The notes beneath the pieces were generated by a model. That model made no database searches and was not told where the DNA came from. It saw nothing but the letters and a program-made list of their open reading frames with translations. The translations under genes and the position numbers were made by a program. A stretch of 64,000 bases of DNA from Wohlfahrtiimonas larvae (lineage in GTDB: Bacteria; Pseudomonadota; Gammaproteobacteria; Cardiobacteriales; Wohlfahrtiimonadaceae), in contig NZ_BAABKE010000003.1 in NCBI RefSeq assembly GCF_039543665.1, forward strand, positions 124,001 to 188,000. Direction: 5' to 3'. This document shows, piece after piece, positions 8,711-18,592 of the stretch (position 1 is the stretch's first letter; each line of letters starts with the position of its first letter).

Positions 8711-9870
8711 ACTGACTTTACTAATTTATTAATAATGGCTTGTGCGGCTGCCTTGTCAGCATCAAGCCTTAAAGACTCATGCACCTTTAGATATTCTGCC
8801 ATTAAAGTTGGATCGTTAGTTTGATCAAATGCATCAAGAACCATTGGAGCTAATCGCTCTGCCACAACATCCTCTTGAAAAACTTCAGGTACTAATAGTT
8901 TACGCGCCAAAATATTTGGCAAAGAAAAGAAAGGCGTACGCACAACTTTTCTTGCAATATAAGCAGTGATGGAAGAAAATTTATATGCCACCACCATAGG
9001 CTTTTTTAATAACATTGCTTCCAATGTTGCTGTTCCAGATGCTAATAAAACAACATCAGATGCCTCCATTGCTAAGCGAGAATCACCTTTTAAAATTATA
9101 AAAGATTGAGAAAATTCTGCAGGTAGCTCATCTATCGTTTGCTGAATAATTTCATACAAATGATCTGTTGCAGCAGGAATAATGATTGACAATGTTGGAT
9201 CTTTAGAAAGTAATAATTGAGCAGTTTCAACAAAAATCTTCAACAACCTTGAAACTTCACCTACTCTACTTCCTGGTAATAAGGCTAAGACTTTACGTTT
9301 TTCAGTTAATTGTAAAGTTTGTCTTGCCAAATCAGAGTTAGGTAACAATGGAATTTCATCTGCTAAACGATGCCCAACACAGCTAGCATCCATTTTATGC
9401 TTTGCATATAAATCCACTTCGAATGGAAATAAACACAAAACTTTATCTACAGACTTTTTAATCGTAAAAATACGTTTTTCACGCCATACCCAAATTGATG
9501 GTGAAACATAATGAAAAGTTGTAATACCAATCTGCTTAATAGAATGAGCAACTTTTAAATTAAAATCAGGGGCATCAACACCAATAAATGCAACTGGCAT
9601 ACGGTTTTCTGCCTCTTTAACCAATTGCATTTTTAAGCGCAATAACTTCGGCAAATGGATGAGTACTTCAAAAAGCCCCATCACTGATAATGTTTCTATG
9701 GGTGCTAGGCTTTCAAAACCTTCTGCAATCATTAAAGGTCCACCCACACCAAAAAATTCAGCATGCGGAAACTCCACCTTTAAAGCCTTGATTAAGCCAG
9801 CACCTAAAATATCACCAGATAACTCACCAGCAACAATCATAAATGTCGGGGACGATGATATTTCTTTCAC
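8707..9870 (-). CDS. lpxB: Lipid-A-disaccharide synthase
   Basis: This 387-residue GT19 glycosyltransferase joins UDP-2,3-diacylglucosamine and lipid X to give the lipid A disaccharide at the inner face of the inner membrane. The N-terminal MIVAGELSGDILGA glycine motif, FIGVDAPDFN, and LLPGSRVGEV are family landmarks, and ASGTATLE marks the nucleotide-sugar end. The length fits E. coli LpxB (382). It lies six bases after lpxA and overlaps rnhB. Confidence 0.96.
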   Translation of the reverse strand: MKEISSSPTFMIVAGELSGDILGAGLIKALKVEFPHAEFFGVGGPLMIAEGFESLAPIETLSVMGLFEVLIHLPKLLRLKMQLVKEAENRMPVAFIGVDAPDFNLKVAHSIKQIGITTFHYVSPSIWVWREKRIFTIKKSVDKVLCLFPFEVDLYAKHKMDASCVGHRLADEIPLLPNSDLARQTLQLTEKRKVLALLPGSRVGEVSRLLKIFVETAQLLLSKDPTLSIIIPAATDHLYEIIQQTIDELPAEFSQSFIILKGDSRLAMEASDVVLLASGTATLEAMLLKKPMVVAYKFSSITAYIARKVVRTPFFSLPNILARKLLVPEVFQEDVVAERLAPMVLDAFDQTNDPTLMAEYLKVHESLRLDADKAAAQAIINKLVKSV

Positions 9871-9876
9871 ATAAAC

Positions 9877-10668
9877 CTACCTTACAATGCCGCGTTGAGT
9901 ATCAATTTCAAGAAATTCCACCATCTTTTGTAGATGAGGAAAATCAGCAGCTAATACTTTAATTTCATCAATAGCTTCTTGCAGTTGCAAGTTTTGACGA
10001 TATAAAATTTTATATGCCTTTTTCGTTGCAGAAATAGCATCTGCATCAAAACCTCGACGACGCAAACCTTCTGAGTTAATACCTGCAGGTTCAGCACGAT
10101 AGCCTGCTGCTGTAATGAATGGAGGAACATCTCGATGAATCCCCGATGAAAAGCCTGTAATAGCACCTTCACCGACACGACAGCGTTGATAGATCATAGA
10201 ATAACCACCTAAAATCACATCATCTTCGATAATCGCATGCCCTGCTAATGATGCGCCATTAGCAAATATTGTTCGTGAACCAATAATACAATCATGTGCA
10301 ATATGACAAGTTGCCATGATCCAATTATCATCACCAATCTTGGTTAAACTGGCATCTTGTATCGTACCTCGATTGATAGATACATACTCACGAATGGTAT
10401 TGCGATCACCAATATGTAATTCAGTGAAATCACCTGACTTAAACTTCTTATCCTGCGGTACTTCACCAATAGAAGCAAACTGATAAAAAGTATTATCTTT
10501 ACCTATCGTTGTATTATCACCAATGACTACATGTGAGATTAATTGAGTACCTGAACCAATCTTACTATTTGCCCCTACAATACAAAAGGGGCCAATCATT
10601 ACATTCTCATCAATACTAGCTGTTGCATGAATAATTGCTGTAGGATGAATTAAATTTTCATTTGGCAT
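9877..10668 (-). CDS. lpxA: UDP-GlcNAc acyltransferase with altered acyl-chain ruler residues
   Basis: This 263-residue left-handed beta-helix protein performs the first step of lipid A synthesis, acylating UDP-GlcNAc from hydroxyacyl-ACP. It can be aligned with E. coli LpxA without gaps over at least the first 210 residues. Catalytic His125 (HIAHDC), His122, His144 and Arg204 are kept. Position 173, where E. coli has the Gly that sets C14 length, is Phe here. Position 191 is Arg instead of His, and position 160 is Tyr instead of His. In E. coli a bulky residue at 173 shortens the accepted chain, so I infer a short 3-hydroxyacyl donor. It follows fabZ after 27 bases. Confidence 0.96.
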   Translation of the reverse strand: MPNENLIHPTAIIHATASIDENVMIGPFCIVGANSKIGSGTQLISHVVIGDNTTIGKDNTFYQFASIGEVPQDKKFKSGDFTELHIGDRNTIREYVSINRGTIQDASLTKIGDDNWIMATCHIAHDCIIGSRTIFANGASLAGHAIIEDDVILGGYSMIYQRCRVGEGAITGFSSGIHRDVPPFITAAGYRAEPAGINSEGLRRRGFDADAISATKKAYKILYRQNLQLQEAIDEIKVLAADFPHLQKMVEFLEIDTQRGIVR

Positions 10669-10695
10669 AACTTTACCTCCTTACCTAAATAAGAG

Positions 10696-11151
10696 TTAAA
10701 AAGCCTCCTGACGCATACACATGACTTCTGCTTCACAAACAACAACGCCATCAACTTTCGCAACACCCGAAAAAGACCAAATACCTCGGCGAGCCTTTAA
10801 AAATTTCACTTCAATTTCCATAGTATCACCAGGTTCTACTGGTTTTCTAAAGCGCGCTTTATCAATACCGACAAAGTAATAAATTGAATTAGGCGTCGCA
10901 TCTTCTCCTGCAGTTTTATATGCTAAAATACCCGTAGCTTGTGCAATTGCTTCTAAGATCATCACACCAGGCATAATTGGCTTAACTGGGAAATGGCCAG
11001 TAAAATAAGGCTCATTATAAGTTACATTTTTTCGTGCAACTAATGTTTCACCAGGAACATAATCCAACACTCTATCAATCATTAAAAACGGATAACGATG
11101 AGGTAAATACTTCATAATTTCGTTGATATCAATAATTTTAGATTCAGACAC
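10696..11151 (-). CDS. fabZ: 3-hydroxyacyl-ACP dehydratase FabZ
   Basis: This 151-residue hot-dog-fold enzyme of fatty-acid elongation dehydrates 3-hydroxyacyl-ACP. Catalytic His53 is in GHFPVKPIMPG and Glu67 in ILEAIAQ. It competes with LpxA for the same hydroxyacyl-ACP pool, which explains its conserved place between lpxD and lpxA. The start is preceded by an AAGG-type ribosome site. It lies 15 bases from lpxD. Confidence 0.97.
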   Translation of the reverse strand: MSESKIIDINEIMKYLPHRYPFLMIDRVLDYVPGETLVARKNVTYNEPYFTGHFPVKPIMPGVMILEAIAQATGILAYKTAGEDATPNSIYYFVGIDKARFRKPVEPGDTMEIEVKFLKARRGIWSFSGVAKVDGVVVCEAEVMCMRQEAF

Positions 11152-11166
11152 AATCTCACCTTTTCC

Positions 11167-12201
11167 TTATTCTTCAAAGTCTATTTTCTTTTCTAACGCC
11201 TTCACACGGCGATAGAGTTTATCAATCTGCTGTAATTGTACGACATTTCTGCGCCAAGTACGATTATCTGTCACAGGCATTCCTGATGAATAAACACCTG
11301 GTTCTACTAATGAATGCGTTACCATTGTATCGCCTGTCACCATTACACCATCGTGTAATTTAATATGACCATTGATACCAACACCACCGCCAATCACAAC
11401 ATTATTACCAATGGTGCATGAGCCAGCAATGCCTGTAAATCCTGAAATAACAGTATTTTCACCCACCAAACCATTATGACCTAATTGCACATGGTTATCT
11501 ATCTTAGTGCCTTTTCCAACGAATGTATCTTCAATCGCACCACGATCAATACAACTGTTGGCACCGATGTCCACATCATCAGATAAAATCACACGACCTA
11601 CTTGTGCAATTTTCACATAACCTTTAGAGCTAGGTGCAAAACCAAATCCTTCAGCTCCAATCACAACACCAGGATGCAAAGTTACGCGATCACCTAAAAC
11701 ACAGTTATAGCAAATAGTTACATTTGGATAAATAAAACATCCTTCACCTAGCACTGTATTTTCTTCAATCACAGTACCAGCTTTAATCACGCTATTGCTA
11801 CCGATTTTTACATGATCTTCAATGACAACATTTGCGCCAATGAAAACATTTTCACCAATGGTTGCGGACTCAGCAATAGTTGCAGATGCATGAATTTGAT
11901 TAGGCAAGCTTGATCTGCACGTATCAAACAGATGAGAAACAAATGCCCAAGCTAAATAAGGATTCTTAGTAATTAATGCATTACCTTTATATCCTTCTGC
12001 TAAATCAGGAGATAAAATTACAACTGATGCTTCTGTTTCTTCTAAATATTGGCGATATTTAACATTGTTGATAAAAGCAATATCACCTTGATGAGCATTT
12101 TGAATTGTTGCCAATCTATGAATTTCACAAGCTTGATCACCTTGTAATACAAGATCCTTCACATGTTGAGCAACATGTGTAAAAATTTCTGACAATAGCA
12201 T
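11167..12201 (-). CDS. lpxD: UDP-3-O-acylglucosamine N-acyltransferase
   Basis: This 344-residue enzyme performs the third step of lipid A synthesis. The N-terminal uridine-binding domain (about 1-100) is followed by a long hexapeptide-repeat beta helix and a C-terminal helix. The motif KIDNHVQLGHN holds the catalytic His of the family, and the second His-containing stretch is near GAEGFGFAP. It starts one base after skp ends, so translation is probably coupled. The length agrees with E. coli LpxD (341). Confidence 0.96.
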   Translation of the reverse strand: MLLSEIFTHVAQHVKDLVLQGDQACEIHRLATIQNAHQGDIAFINNVKYRQYLEETEASVVILSPDLAEGYKGNALITKNPYLAWAFVSHLFDTCRSSLPNQIHASATIAESATIGENVFIGANVVIEDHVKIGSNSVIKAGTVIEENTVLGEGCFIYPNVTICYNCVLGDRVTLHPGVVIGAEGFGFAPSSKGYVKIAQVGRVILSDDVDIGANSCIDRGAIEDTFVGKGTKIDNHVQLGHNGLVGENTVISGFTGIAGSCTIGNNVVIGGGVGINGHIKLHDGVMVTGDTMVTHSLVEPGVYSSGMPVTDNRTWRRNVVQLQQIDKLYRRVKALEKKIDFEE

Positions 12202-12202
12202 A

Positions 12203-12727
12203 TTATTTCTCTAATTTCTGTCTTAAAACATCCAAAATTGCATCTGTTAACTGCAATTTATCTGATGCATAAATCATCCCTGATTCTAATATCAGATCAT
12301 ATTGATTTTTCTCAGCATACTCTAAAATTGTATCTGTGATCTCTTTTTGCATTTTGTACAATTCTTCATTGCGCCGAAGATTATAATCTTGCCGGAATTC
12401 AGCTGCTAGACGCGCATACTCTCGATCTAAATTTAACAACTTCCGTTCATGTTCCTTACGTGCATTATCAGCTAAATCCATTTCAATCGTGCTATCCTGC
12501 GCTTTCTTTAATTCTAAACCCAGCGTTCTTAATGCTTCATCTTTCACTGCAAATTCTTCTTGCAAGATATTTTGCACGCCTTTTATGATTGAATACTCTT
12601 CCACCAATCGGGCCATATCAACAACACCGTAACGAACATCTGATGTCTGTGCAGTAGCAAAATTTAAAATGATACTGTATATAAAAATGCGCAGTATCAT
12701 TTTAGTTTTATTGATCATTAAGCTCAT
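12203..12727 (-). CDS. skp: Periplasmic chaperone Skp/OmpH
   Basis: This 174-residue protein has an N-terminal hydrophobic export signal (about 10-26, cut probably after ATA or FATA) and then a long charged coiled-coil segment (about 55-140) typical of the Skp tentacles. Skp holds unfolded outer-membrane proteins for BamA, the gene just upstream. Skp is variable in sequence, and the position between bamA and lpxD is the strongest argument. Start could be Met1, Met4 or Met10; the export signal is complete from any of them. Confidence 0.9.
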   Translation of the reverse strand: MSLMINKTKMILRIFIYSIILNFATAQTSDVRYGVVDMARLVEEYSIIKGVQNILQEEFAVKDEALRTLGLELKKAQDSTIEMDLADNARKEHERKLLNLDREYARLAAEFRQDYNLRRNEELYKMQKEITDTILEYAEKNQYDLILESGMIYASDKLQLTDAILDVLRQKLEK

Positions 12728-12737
12728 ACTCTATCCA

Positions 12738-15131
12738 TTAGAATGGAATACCCACCGAGAACTGGAATTTTTGCTTACGGTCATATGATTTTGATTTAAT
12801 TGGATTAGCATAGGAAAAAACTAAAGGTCCAATAGGTGAGAACCAAGCCATACTCACACCAGCAGAATATCTCAAATTATTTGTCTTAAACTTATCATAA
12901 CCGACATTTATATCAGTTTTCTTCACATTATGCCCCAAGCCATATACTTGCCCTGCATCAAAGAAAATTGACCAACGTAAACTATTGCTTTCAGCAAAGC
13001 CTGGTACACGCATAATTAATTCTGCTGTAGCATTCACTTGCAAATCACCACCAGCACTTTGATCATTCAAATATCTTGGCCCTAATGTACCAGAACGGTA
13101 ACCACGTACAGTTCTTAAACCACCAGCATAAAAACGCTCATAGAATGGCAAACCAGATGTTTTACCATAACCATAACCCTTAGCCAAATCCCCTCTAAGA
13201 TTTAAAACGAAATCATCACCATCTAATAAAGGATAAAAACTACTATGTTTGGCTGAAACAATATAAAACTGATCTGTTGACCCCGGCAATGTTCCTGAAA
13301 TATTCAAAGAATTTAAGGACCCCTCTGTCGCAAATACAGTTTTATCTCGAGTATCTCGGCTAATTCCTGTACTAAATCTAAAAAGATTTTTTGTTTTCTT
13401 TGCACCAGTCCAATTATAACTCCAACTATCGTAACTATTGCAGTAGCCAAAATATTGAGAACTTAGCGTACAACTTCCACCTAAAGCTTCTACAATTTCA
13501 ACAGGAGAATCTCGTGTTGTTTTTAAGTTAACACGATCATAACCAACACTTGCACCAATACTTGTAAACTCTGTCAATGGATACCCAAAATTAAATGATA
13601 AACCATAACCATCCATCAAATAATCAGCAGTATAACCATTTTTATTCTTCTGCTTGCTGTAATGAGCTGAAACACCAGCACTGATACCGCTGTCTGTGAA
13701 ATATGGATTAGTATAAGAGATACTAAATGTTTGAGATTCGTCATCTGTTTCCGCAGAAACTGTCAACTGATTACCTGTTCCCATAAAATTGGGCTGATCA
13801 AAACTGATATTAAAACCAAACTTAGATTCCATACCGTAACTTAAACCAAAAGTAATACTACCAGCACTTCTCTCTTTTAATTTATACGTCAAATCAACTA
13901 AATCAGAGTCTACTTGGCTTGTGACAACTTCTACTTCTTCAACATAAGGTAAACGTTGTAAACGAATTTTTGAACGATCTACATCACTAGAAATAAACTG
14001 ACTACCTTCCATTTGGCGGATTTCTCGACGAAATACACCATCTTGTGTTCGCTCATTGCCTTCAATATTGACACGACGAACATAAATTTTTTCACCATTA
14101 TCGACAGAAAATAGAATTTTAACTGTTTTCGTTTCCTCATCCACTTGTGGAATTGCATTGACACGTGCTAATGCATATCCATCATCACCTAAACGATCCT
14201 GAATTGCTTTAACTGCTGCATCCACTTTAGATTTTTTATAATACTTACCTTTATCAAGCTCTACCAATGCTGTTAATTCTTCAAAAGGAACATGCGTATT
14301 ACCAATAACTTCAAAATCTTCAATACGATAACGATTACCTTCGTGAACATTAATATCCACAAACATTTTTTCTTGGTCAGGTGTTACAGATGCAATATTT
14401 GTATTGACTTCAGCATTGATATAACCTCGTTCTTGGTAAAATTTCTCAATACTTTCCATATCCTCATTAACACGACGAGAATCATAACGATCAGATTTTG
14501 TAAGTAAAGTCATCAAACCAGATTCTTTGATCTGCATTTGTTTCTTAAGCTTACTTGCACCATAATTCTCATTACCTGTAAATGAAATTTCTGCTAATTC
14601 TGCTGTTTTACCTTCAGAAACGTTTAATTCAATGTTGACACGATTTCTAGGTAACTCAATAACATTAACATCTATTTTTGCAGTATATTTACCGCGTTCT
14701 TCATACGCTTTAAGTAAATTATTCTTAACTGACGCTAATTTTGCCGCACTATAAGTCTTACCTTCAGAAAAACCAGCCATTTTAAGCATTTCTTTAAATT
14801 GTTTTGTCGCAACATCTTTATTACCATTGACAAAAACACGGTCAATAACAGGTCTTTCTACAACATTAATGACTAATACACCATTTTGCTGACTAATACG
14901 AACATCATCAAATAATTCTGTTGCATATAAACGTGCAATCGTATCTTGTACATTACCGCGTTTAATATCCTGATCATCTCCACCTAATTGGGAAAATATA
15001 GTACCAGCATTCAGTCTTTGTAGACCTTCAACACGGACATCGCGCACTGAATAAGATTGTGCATAAACAAGTGGCATTGCCAAAAACAACGCTGTTGCAA
15101 GTATCGATTTTTTACAATTCTTGAGGACCAT
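12738..15131 (-). CDS. bamA: Outer-membrane protein assembly factor BamA
   Basis: This is a 797-residue Omp85 protein. A signal peptide (cut near VYAQ, residue 25) is followed by five POTRA domains to about residue 425, then a 16-strand barrel ending in Phe. The lid motif is LRTVRGYR where most have VRGF. A barrel loop near residues 550-565 carries two cysteines, which E. coli BamA has in a different loop. It inserts beta-barrel proteins in the outer membrane. An 89-base gap separates it from rseP, so it may have its own promoter, possibly envelope-stress controlled. No clear sigma-E box was read. Confidence 0.96.
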   Translation of the reverse strand: MVLKNCKKSILATALFLAMPLVYAQSYSVRDVRVEGLQRLNAGTIFSQLGGDDQDIKRGNVQDTIARLYATELFDDVRISQQNGVLVINVVERPVIDRVFVNGNKDVATKQFKEMLKMAGFSEGKTYSAAKLASVKNNLLKAYEERGKYTAKIDVNVIELPRNRVNIELNVSEGKTAELAEISFTGNENYGASKLKKQMQIKESGLMTLLTKSDRYDSRRVNEDMESIEKFYQERGYINAEVNTNIASVTPDQEKMFVDINVHEGNRYRIEDFEVIGNTHVPFEELTALVELDKGKYYKKSKVDAAVKAIQDRLGDDGYALARVNAIPQVDEETKTVKILFSVDNGEKIYVRRVNIEGNERTQDGVFRREIRQMEGSQFISSDVDRSKIRLQRLPYVEEVEVVTSQVDSDLVDLTYKLKERSAGSITFGLSYGMESKFGFNISFDQPNFMGTGNQLTVSAETDDESQTFSISYTNPYFTDSGISAGVSAHYSKQKNKNGYTADYLMDGYGLSFNFGYPLTEFTSIGASVGYDRVNLKTTRDSPVEIVEALGGSCTLSSQYFGYCNSYDSWSYNWTGAKKTKNLFRFSTGISRDTRDKTVFATEGSLNSLNISGTLPGSTDQFYIVSAKHSSFYPLLDGDDFVLNLRGDLAKGYGYGKTSGLPFYERFYAGGLRTVRGYRSGTLGPRYLNDQSAGGDLQVNATAELIMRVPGFAESNSLRWSIFFDAGQVYGLGHNVKKTDINVGYDKFKTNNLRYSAGVSMAWFSPIGPLVFSYANPIKSKSYDRKQKFQFSVGIPF

Positions 15132-15220
15132 TATTATTCTCTAACACTCTAAAATCTGAAGGCAAACTAGGCGACAATATACAGAATTTGAAGCATAATT
15201 ACCACTCATTTAATTATTGG

Positions 15221-16573
15221 CTAAAACCATCGGATAATATCGTACCCGATAACAATCGCCATAAAAATAAACATCATAGCAGCACCAATTTGTAATACTT
15301 TAATCTTAATGCTATCTGAAAACTGATGTTTGCCCATTAATTTTTCAATTCCAAAACCTACCAAACGACCACCATCTAATACAGGAATTGGCAATAAATT
15401 TAATAAACCAATATTAATACTAAATAATGCCGTTAATTGCACGAAAAAAACTAAACCTGAAGCTAAAGCCTGCCCTGCTATATTCGCAATACTCACAGGA
15501 CCAGCCATTGTATTAATATGAAAATCACCTTTGATCATACGCCCAATAAATTTAAAAATCATTGCACCATCATCTATTGTTTTAGCAATAGCAGCACCAA
15601 AAGCACCTACTGGATTCAAGCGTTCTTTAGTGATTAAATTTTTATAGATTTCAGAATTAACAGCTATACCCAGTTTTAATTGTCCTGACTCATCAGCTAA
15701 CGGTTGTATTGCAATTGTTTTAACCTGATGATTTCTTAAAACTTCCACATCAATACTTTCAGTGGATTTTAAAGTAGATACAACTTGCAATAAATCACGC
15801 CACTCAGAAACAGGTTTTCCTGCAACAGATGTAATCAAATCACCCACAGCTAAATCAGTATTTGCTGCTGCACCACCTTCCACAATCATACCAATAACAG
15901 GTGGTAATGGTGGAAGATATAAAGCAACACCCAGATCTTTATATAAATCAGTTTTAGCATCCAGCTGCAAAGGCGCACCAATATCAATCAAAGTGCGACG
16001 CACACTGCCTTCTCTATTATAGATAATCTCTGCTTGACCATCATCCAAGTACTCAATTAGTTTTTGCATCATCATTTCAAAGCTACGAACTGGTTCACCA
16101 TCTACAGACAAAACCAAATCACCACTTTTTAAACCCGCTTCTGCAAATGGTGCATTTTTCTGAGTAACTTCAACATAAGGCTTATATGCGGGAACACCAT
16201 ACATAAATAATCCCCACAACAATACAATTGCCAACAGAATATTAGCTAAAGGTCCCGCTGCAACTACAGCTGTTTTTTGCCAAATTTTTCCTTGTTTAAA
16301 TGGCATTCCATTGAGCTGCCCTGTATGATCTTTTGCATCATCCACAAATGCAACATACCCCCCCAAAGGGATCATACCAATAGCATATTCAATACCATCT
16401 TTACCTTGTCGACTCCAAATATTTTTACCAAATCCGATACTAAACTTAGTAACAGCAAAACCCAACTTTCGCGCAACCCAAAAATGACCATACTCATGTA
16501 TCGTCACCAAAATCCCCATCAAGATGATAAAACCACCGATGGATCTAAAAAAAGACTCCAACCATTCAATCAT
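15221..16573 (-). CDS. rseP: Site-2 metalloprotease RseP
   Basis: This 450-residue inner-membrane zinc protease cuts anti-sigma factors and signal peptide remnants within the membrane. The zinc motif HEYGH lies in the first helix (about residues 26-30), and the third ligand is in LLPIPVLDGGRL near the C-terminus. Two PDZ domains lie between. About four membrane helices are seen, as in E. coli RseP (also 450). It follows dxr after three bases. Confidence 0.96.
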   Translation of the reverse strand: MIEWLESFFRSIGGFIILMGILVTIHEYGHFWVARKLGFAVTKFSIGFGKNIWSRQGKDGIEYAIGMIPLGGYVAFVDDAKDHTGQLNGMPFKQGKIWQKTAVVAAGPLANILLAIVLLWGLFMYGVPAYKPYVEVTQKNAPFAEAGLKSGDLVLSVDGEPVRSFEMMMQKLIEYLDDGQAEIIYNREGSVRRTLIDIGAPLQLDAKTDLYKDLGVALYLPPLPPVIGMIVEGGAAANTDLAVGDLITSVAGKPVSEWRDLLQVVSTLKSTESIDVEVLRNHQVKTIAIQPLADESGQLKLGIAVNSEIYKNLITKERLNPVGAFGAAIAKTIDDGAMIFKFIGRMIKGDFHINTMAGPVSIANIAGQALASGLVFFVQLTALFSINIGLLNLLPIPVLDGGRLVGFGIEKLMGKHQFSDSIKIKVLQIGAAMMFIFMAIVIGYDIIRWF

Positions 16574-16576
16574 GAA

Positions 16577-17749
16577 CTATGCCTTCAACTTTGCAATTGT
16601 ATCTTGTCTGATAAACTGATCAAACGCTATGATTTCTTCAAAACTATTGAGCGTGGAAATAGTTAATTGAGATAAAAACTCTTCTAATTTTTTCGGAATA
16701 TCCAAGTATTCTATTTTATCTTCTAAGAATGCTTCTACCAAAATTTCATTCATCGCATTCATTGCCACCAAGTAAGCATTACCTTTAACCAAACACTCTT
16801 TAGCTATTCTTAAGCATGGAAAACGCTCTAAATCTGGTTTAGCAAATGTCAAATCCATCATTTGCGTCATATCAACAGGCTGTTTACCTGATAAAACCCG
16901 CTCAGGATAACCTAAAGCATGTGCAATAGGAATTGTCATATCAGGCTCACCCAATTGTGCTAGCAACGAGCCATCTTTATATGCAACCAATGAGTGAATA
17001 ATACTTTGAGGATGAATCACAACATCAATATTCTCAGGCGGCATATTAAATAAAAAATGTGCTTCTATAAACTCCAAACCTTTATTCATTAGGGTTGAAG
17101 AATCGATCGTGACTTTTGCCCCCATATCCCAACGAGGATGTTTAAGAGCATCTTCTTTTTTAATTTTTGCCATGTCGACTAATGAAGTATTACGAAATGG
17201 TCCACCAGATGCTGTTAATACTAATTTAGAAACACCTTCTAAAGTTGCCTTACCCTGTTGATCTTTTGGTAAAGATTGAAACAATGCATTATGCTCACTA
17301 TCAATAGGCAATAATGTTGCACCATAATCCTTCACTGCTTGCATAAATAAAGCACCACCCATCACTAGGCTTTCTTTATTAGCAAGTAAAATCGTTTTTC
17401 CTGCTTTGACAGCAGATAATGATGATAAAAAACCTTTTGCTCCTACAATTGCAGCAACAACCAAATCAATTTCAGGCGCTTTCACAATTTCAGTAATAGC
17501 TTCTTCACCAGCTAAAACTTCAATGGATAAACCTAAGCTGAATAAATGCGTTTCTAATTCGCTAGCAGCATCACCATTTGCCATCACAACAAATTTTGGC
17601 TGAAATTCCTTGCAAATTTCCAACATCTTCTGCACGCTACGATCAGCAACCACGGAATGCACTTGATATTTTGTTGGATTATGTCGAATGACCGTTAAGG
17701 TAGAAGTTCCGATCGATCCCGTTGCACCTAAAATAGAAACCTGTTTCAT
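16577..17749 (-). CDS. dxr: 1-deoxy-D-xylulose 5-phosphate reductoisomerase
   Basis: This 390-residue cytosolic enzyme makes MEP from DXP with NADPH, the committed step of the non-mevalonate isoprenoid route. The N-terminal Rossmann motif GATGSIGTSTL binds NADPH. LANKESLVMGG and PIDSEHNALFQ are the conserved metal and substrate motifs, and SGGPF and HPRWDMG follow. It feeds undecaprenyl phosphate made by the nearby uppS. Confidence 0.97.
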   Translation of the reverse strand: MKQVSILGATGSIGTSTLTVIRHNPTKYQVHSVVADRSVQKMLEICKEFQPKFVVMANGDAASELETHLFSLGLSIEVLAGEEAITEIVKAPEIDLVVAAIVGAKGFLSSLSAVKAGKTILLANKESLVMGGALFMQAVKDYGATLLPIDSEHNALFQSLPKDQQGKATLEGVSKLVLTASGGPFRNTSLVDMAKIKKEDALKHPRWDMGAKVTIDSSTLMNKGLEFIEAHFLFNMPPENIDVVIHPQSIIHSLVAYKDGSLLAQLGEPDMTIPIAHALGYPERVLSGKQPVDMTQMMDLTFAKPDLERFPCLRIAKECLVKGNAYLVAMNAMNEILVEAFLEDKIEYLDIPKKLEEFLSQLTISTLNSFEEIIAFDQFIRQDTIAKLKA

Positions 17750-17766
17750 ATCGCGCTGAAATTCAT

Positions 17767-18585
17767 CTAAAAAATATAAAAACCATACGTAAAAATCGTA
17801 GCTCCAGCAATTAGACCATCTATACGATCTAAAACGCCGCCGTGCCCCGGAAATAAATTACCACTATCTTTAATACCTGCATGGCGTTTAATCAAGCTCT
17901 CATAAAGATCGCCCGTGATAGATAACATTGCCGCAATCAAAGAAATCAAAAGAAAAGCAATTTTTTGCCAACCATTAAACGATATTGGCAAAAACAACAT
18001 CACAATCAATGAAAACACCATAGCAATCATAATGCCACCGATTGCTCCTTCTATTGTTTTTCCTGGGCTAATTGCAGGTGCTAATTTATTTTTTCCAAAC
18101 TTACGACCAACAAAATATGCGCCACTATCTGCTAATGCTACTAAGCCAATAACATATAAAACAAACCCATAACCATAACCACCGGGTAATTCATGCAACA
18201 TACTCAATGAAATATAAAAACCTAACAACATAATGGTTGAAAAAATAGCCGTCACTTCTTTAGAAACTAACCACTTTTGAGGCATTTTAATTTGAATAAA
18301 CAATAAAAAAGGAACCAATATCCATACACATACAGCAACTGTATTTGCAATTAAAAGCAAAGATAATGTATTGGTTAATAAAAACATATACGCAATTACT
18401 AACAATAACGTATTACACATCAAATAAGGCAAACGAATTGTCTCAGGCAACATTTTTTTCCATTCAAATACACCAATCAACGCTATGACCAATAACGCAA
18501 ACTGGAAAAAACCTGAAGGTAAAAATCTAATAGCTAATAATGCAACTAATGCCATTATACAGCCTGTGATAACTCGTTCTTTCAT
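17767..18585 (-). CDS. cdsA: Phosphatidate cytidylyltransferase
   Basis: This 272-residue multi-pass inner-membrane enzyme makes CDP-diacylglycerol from phosphatidate and CTP, the precursor of all phospholipids. The family signature near the C-terminus is present as KRHAGIKDSGNLFPGHGG followed by DRIDG, and SPGKTIEGAIGG gives the metal and CTP site. About seven or eight hydrophobic helices are seen. It sits seven bases after uppS. Confidence 0.96.
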   Translation of the reverse strand: MKERVITGCIMALVALLAIRFLPSGFFQFALLVIALIGVFEWKKMLPETIRLPYLMCNTLLLVIAYMFLLTNTLSLLLIANTVAVCVWILVPFLLFIQIKMPQKWLVSKEVTAIFSTIMLLGFYISLSMLHELPGGYGYGFVLYVIGLVALADSGAYFVGRKFGKNKLAPAISPGKTIEGAIGGIMIAMVFSLIVMLFLPISFNGWQKIAFLLISLIAAMLSITGDLYESLIKRHAGIKDSGNLFPGHGGVLDRIDGLIAGATIFTYGFYIF

Positions 18586-18592
18586 ATTATAC

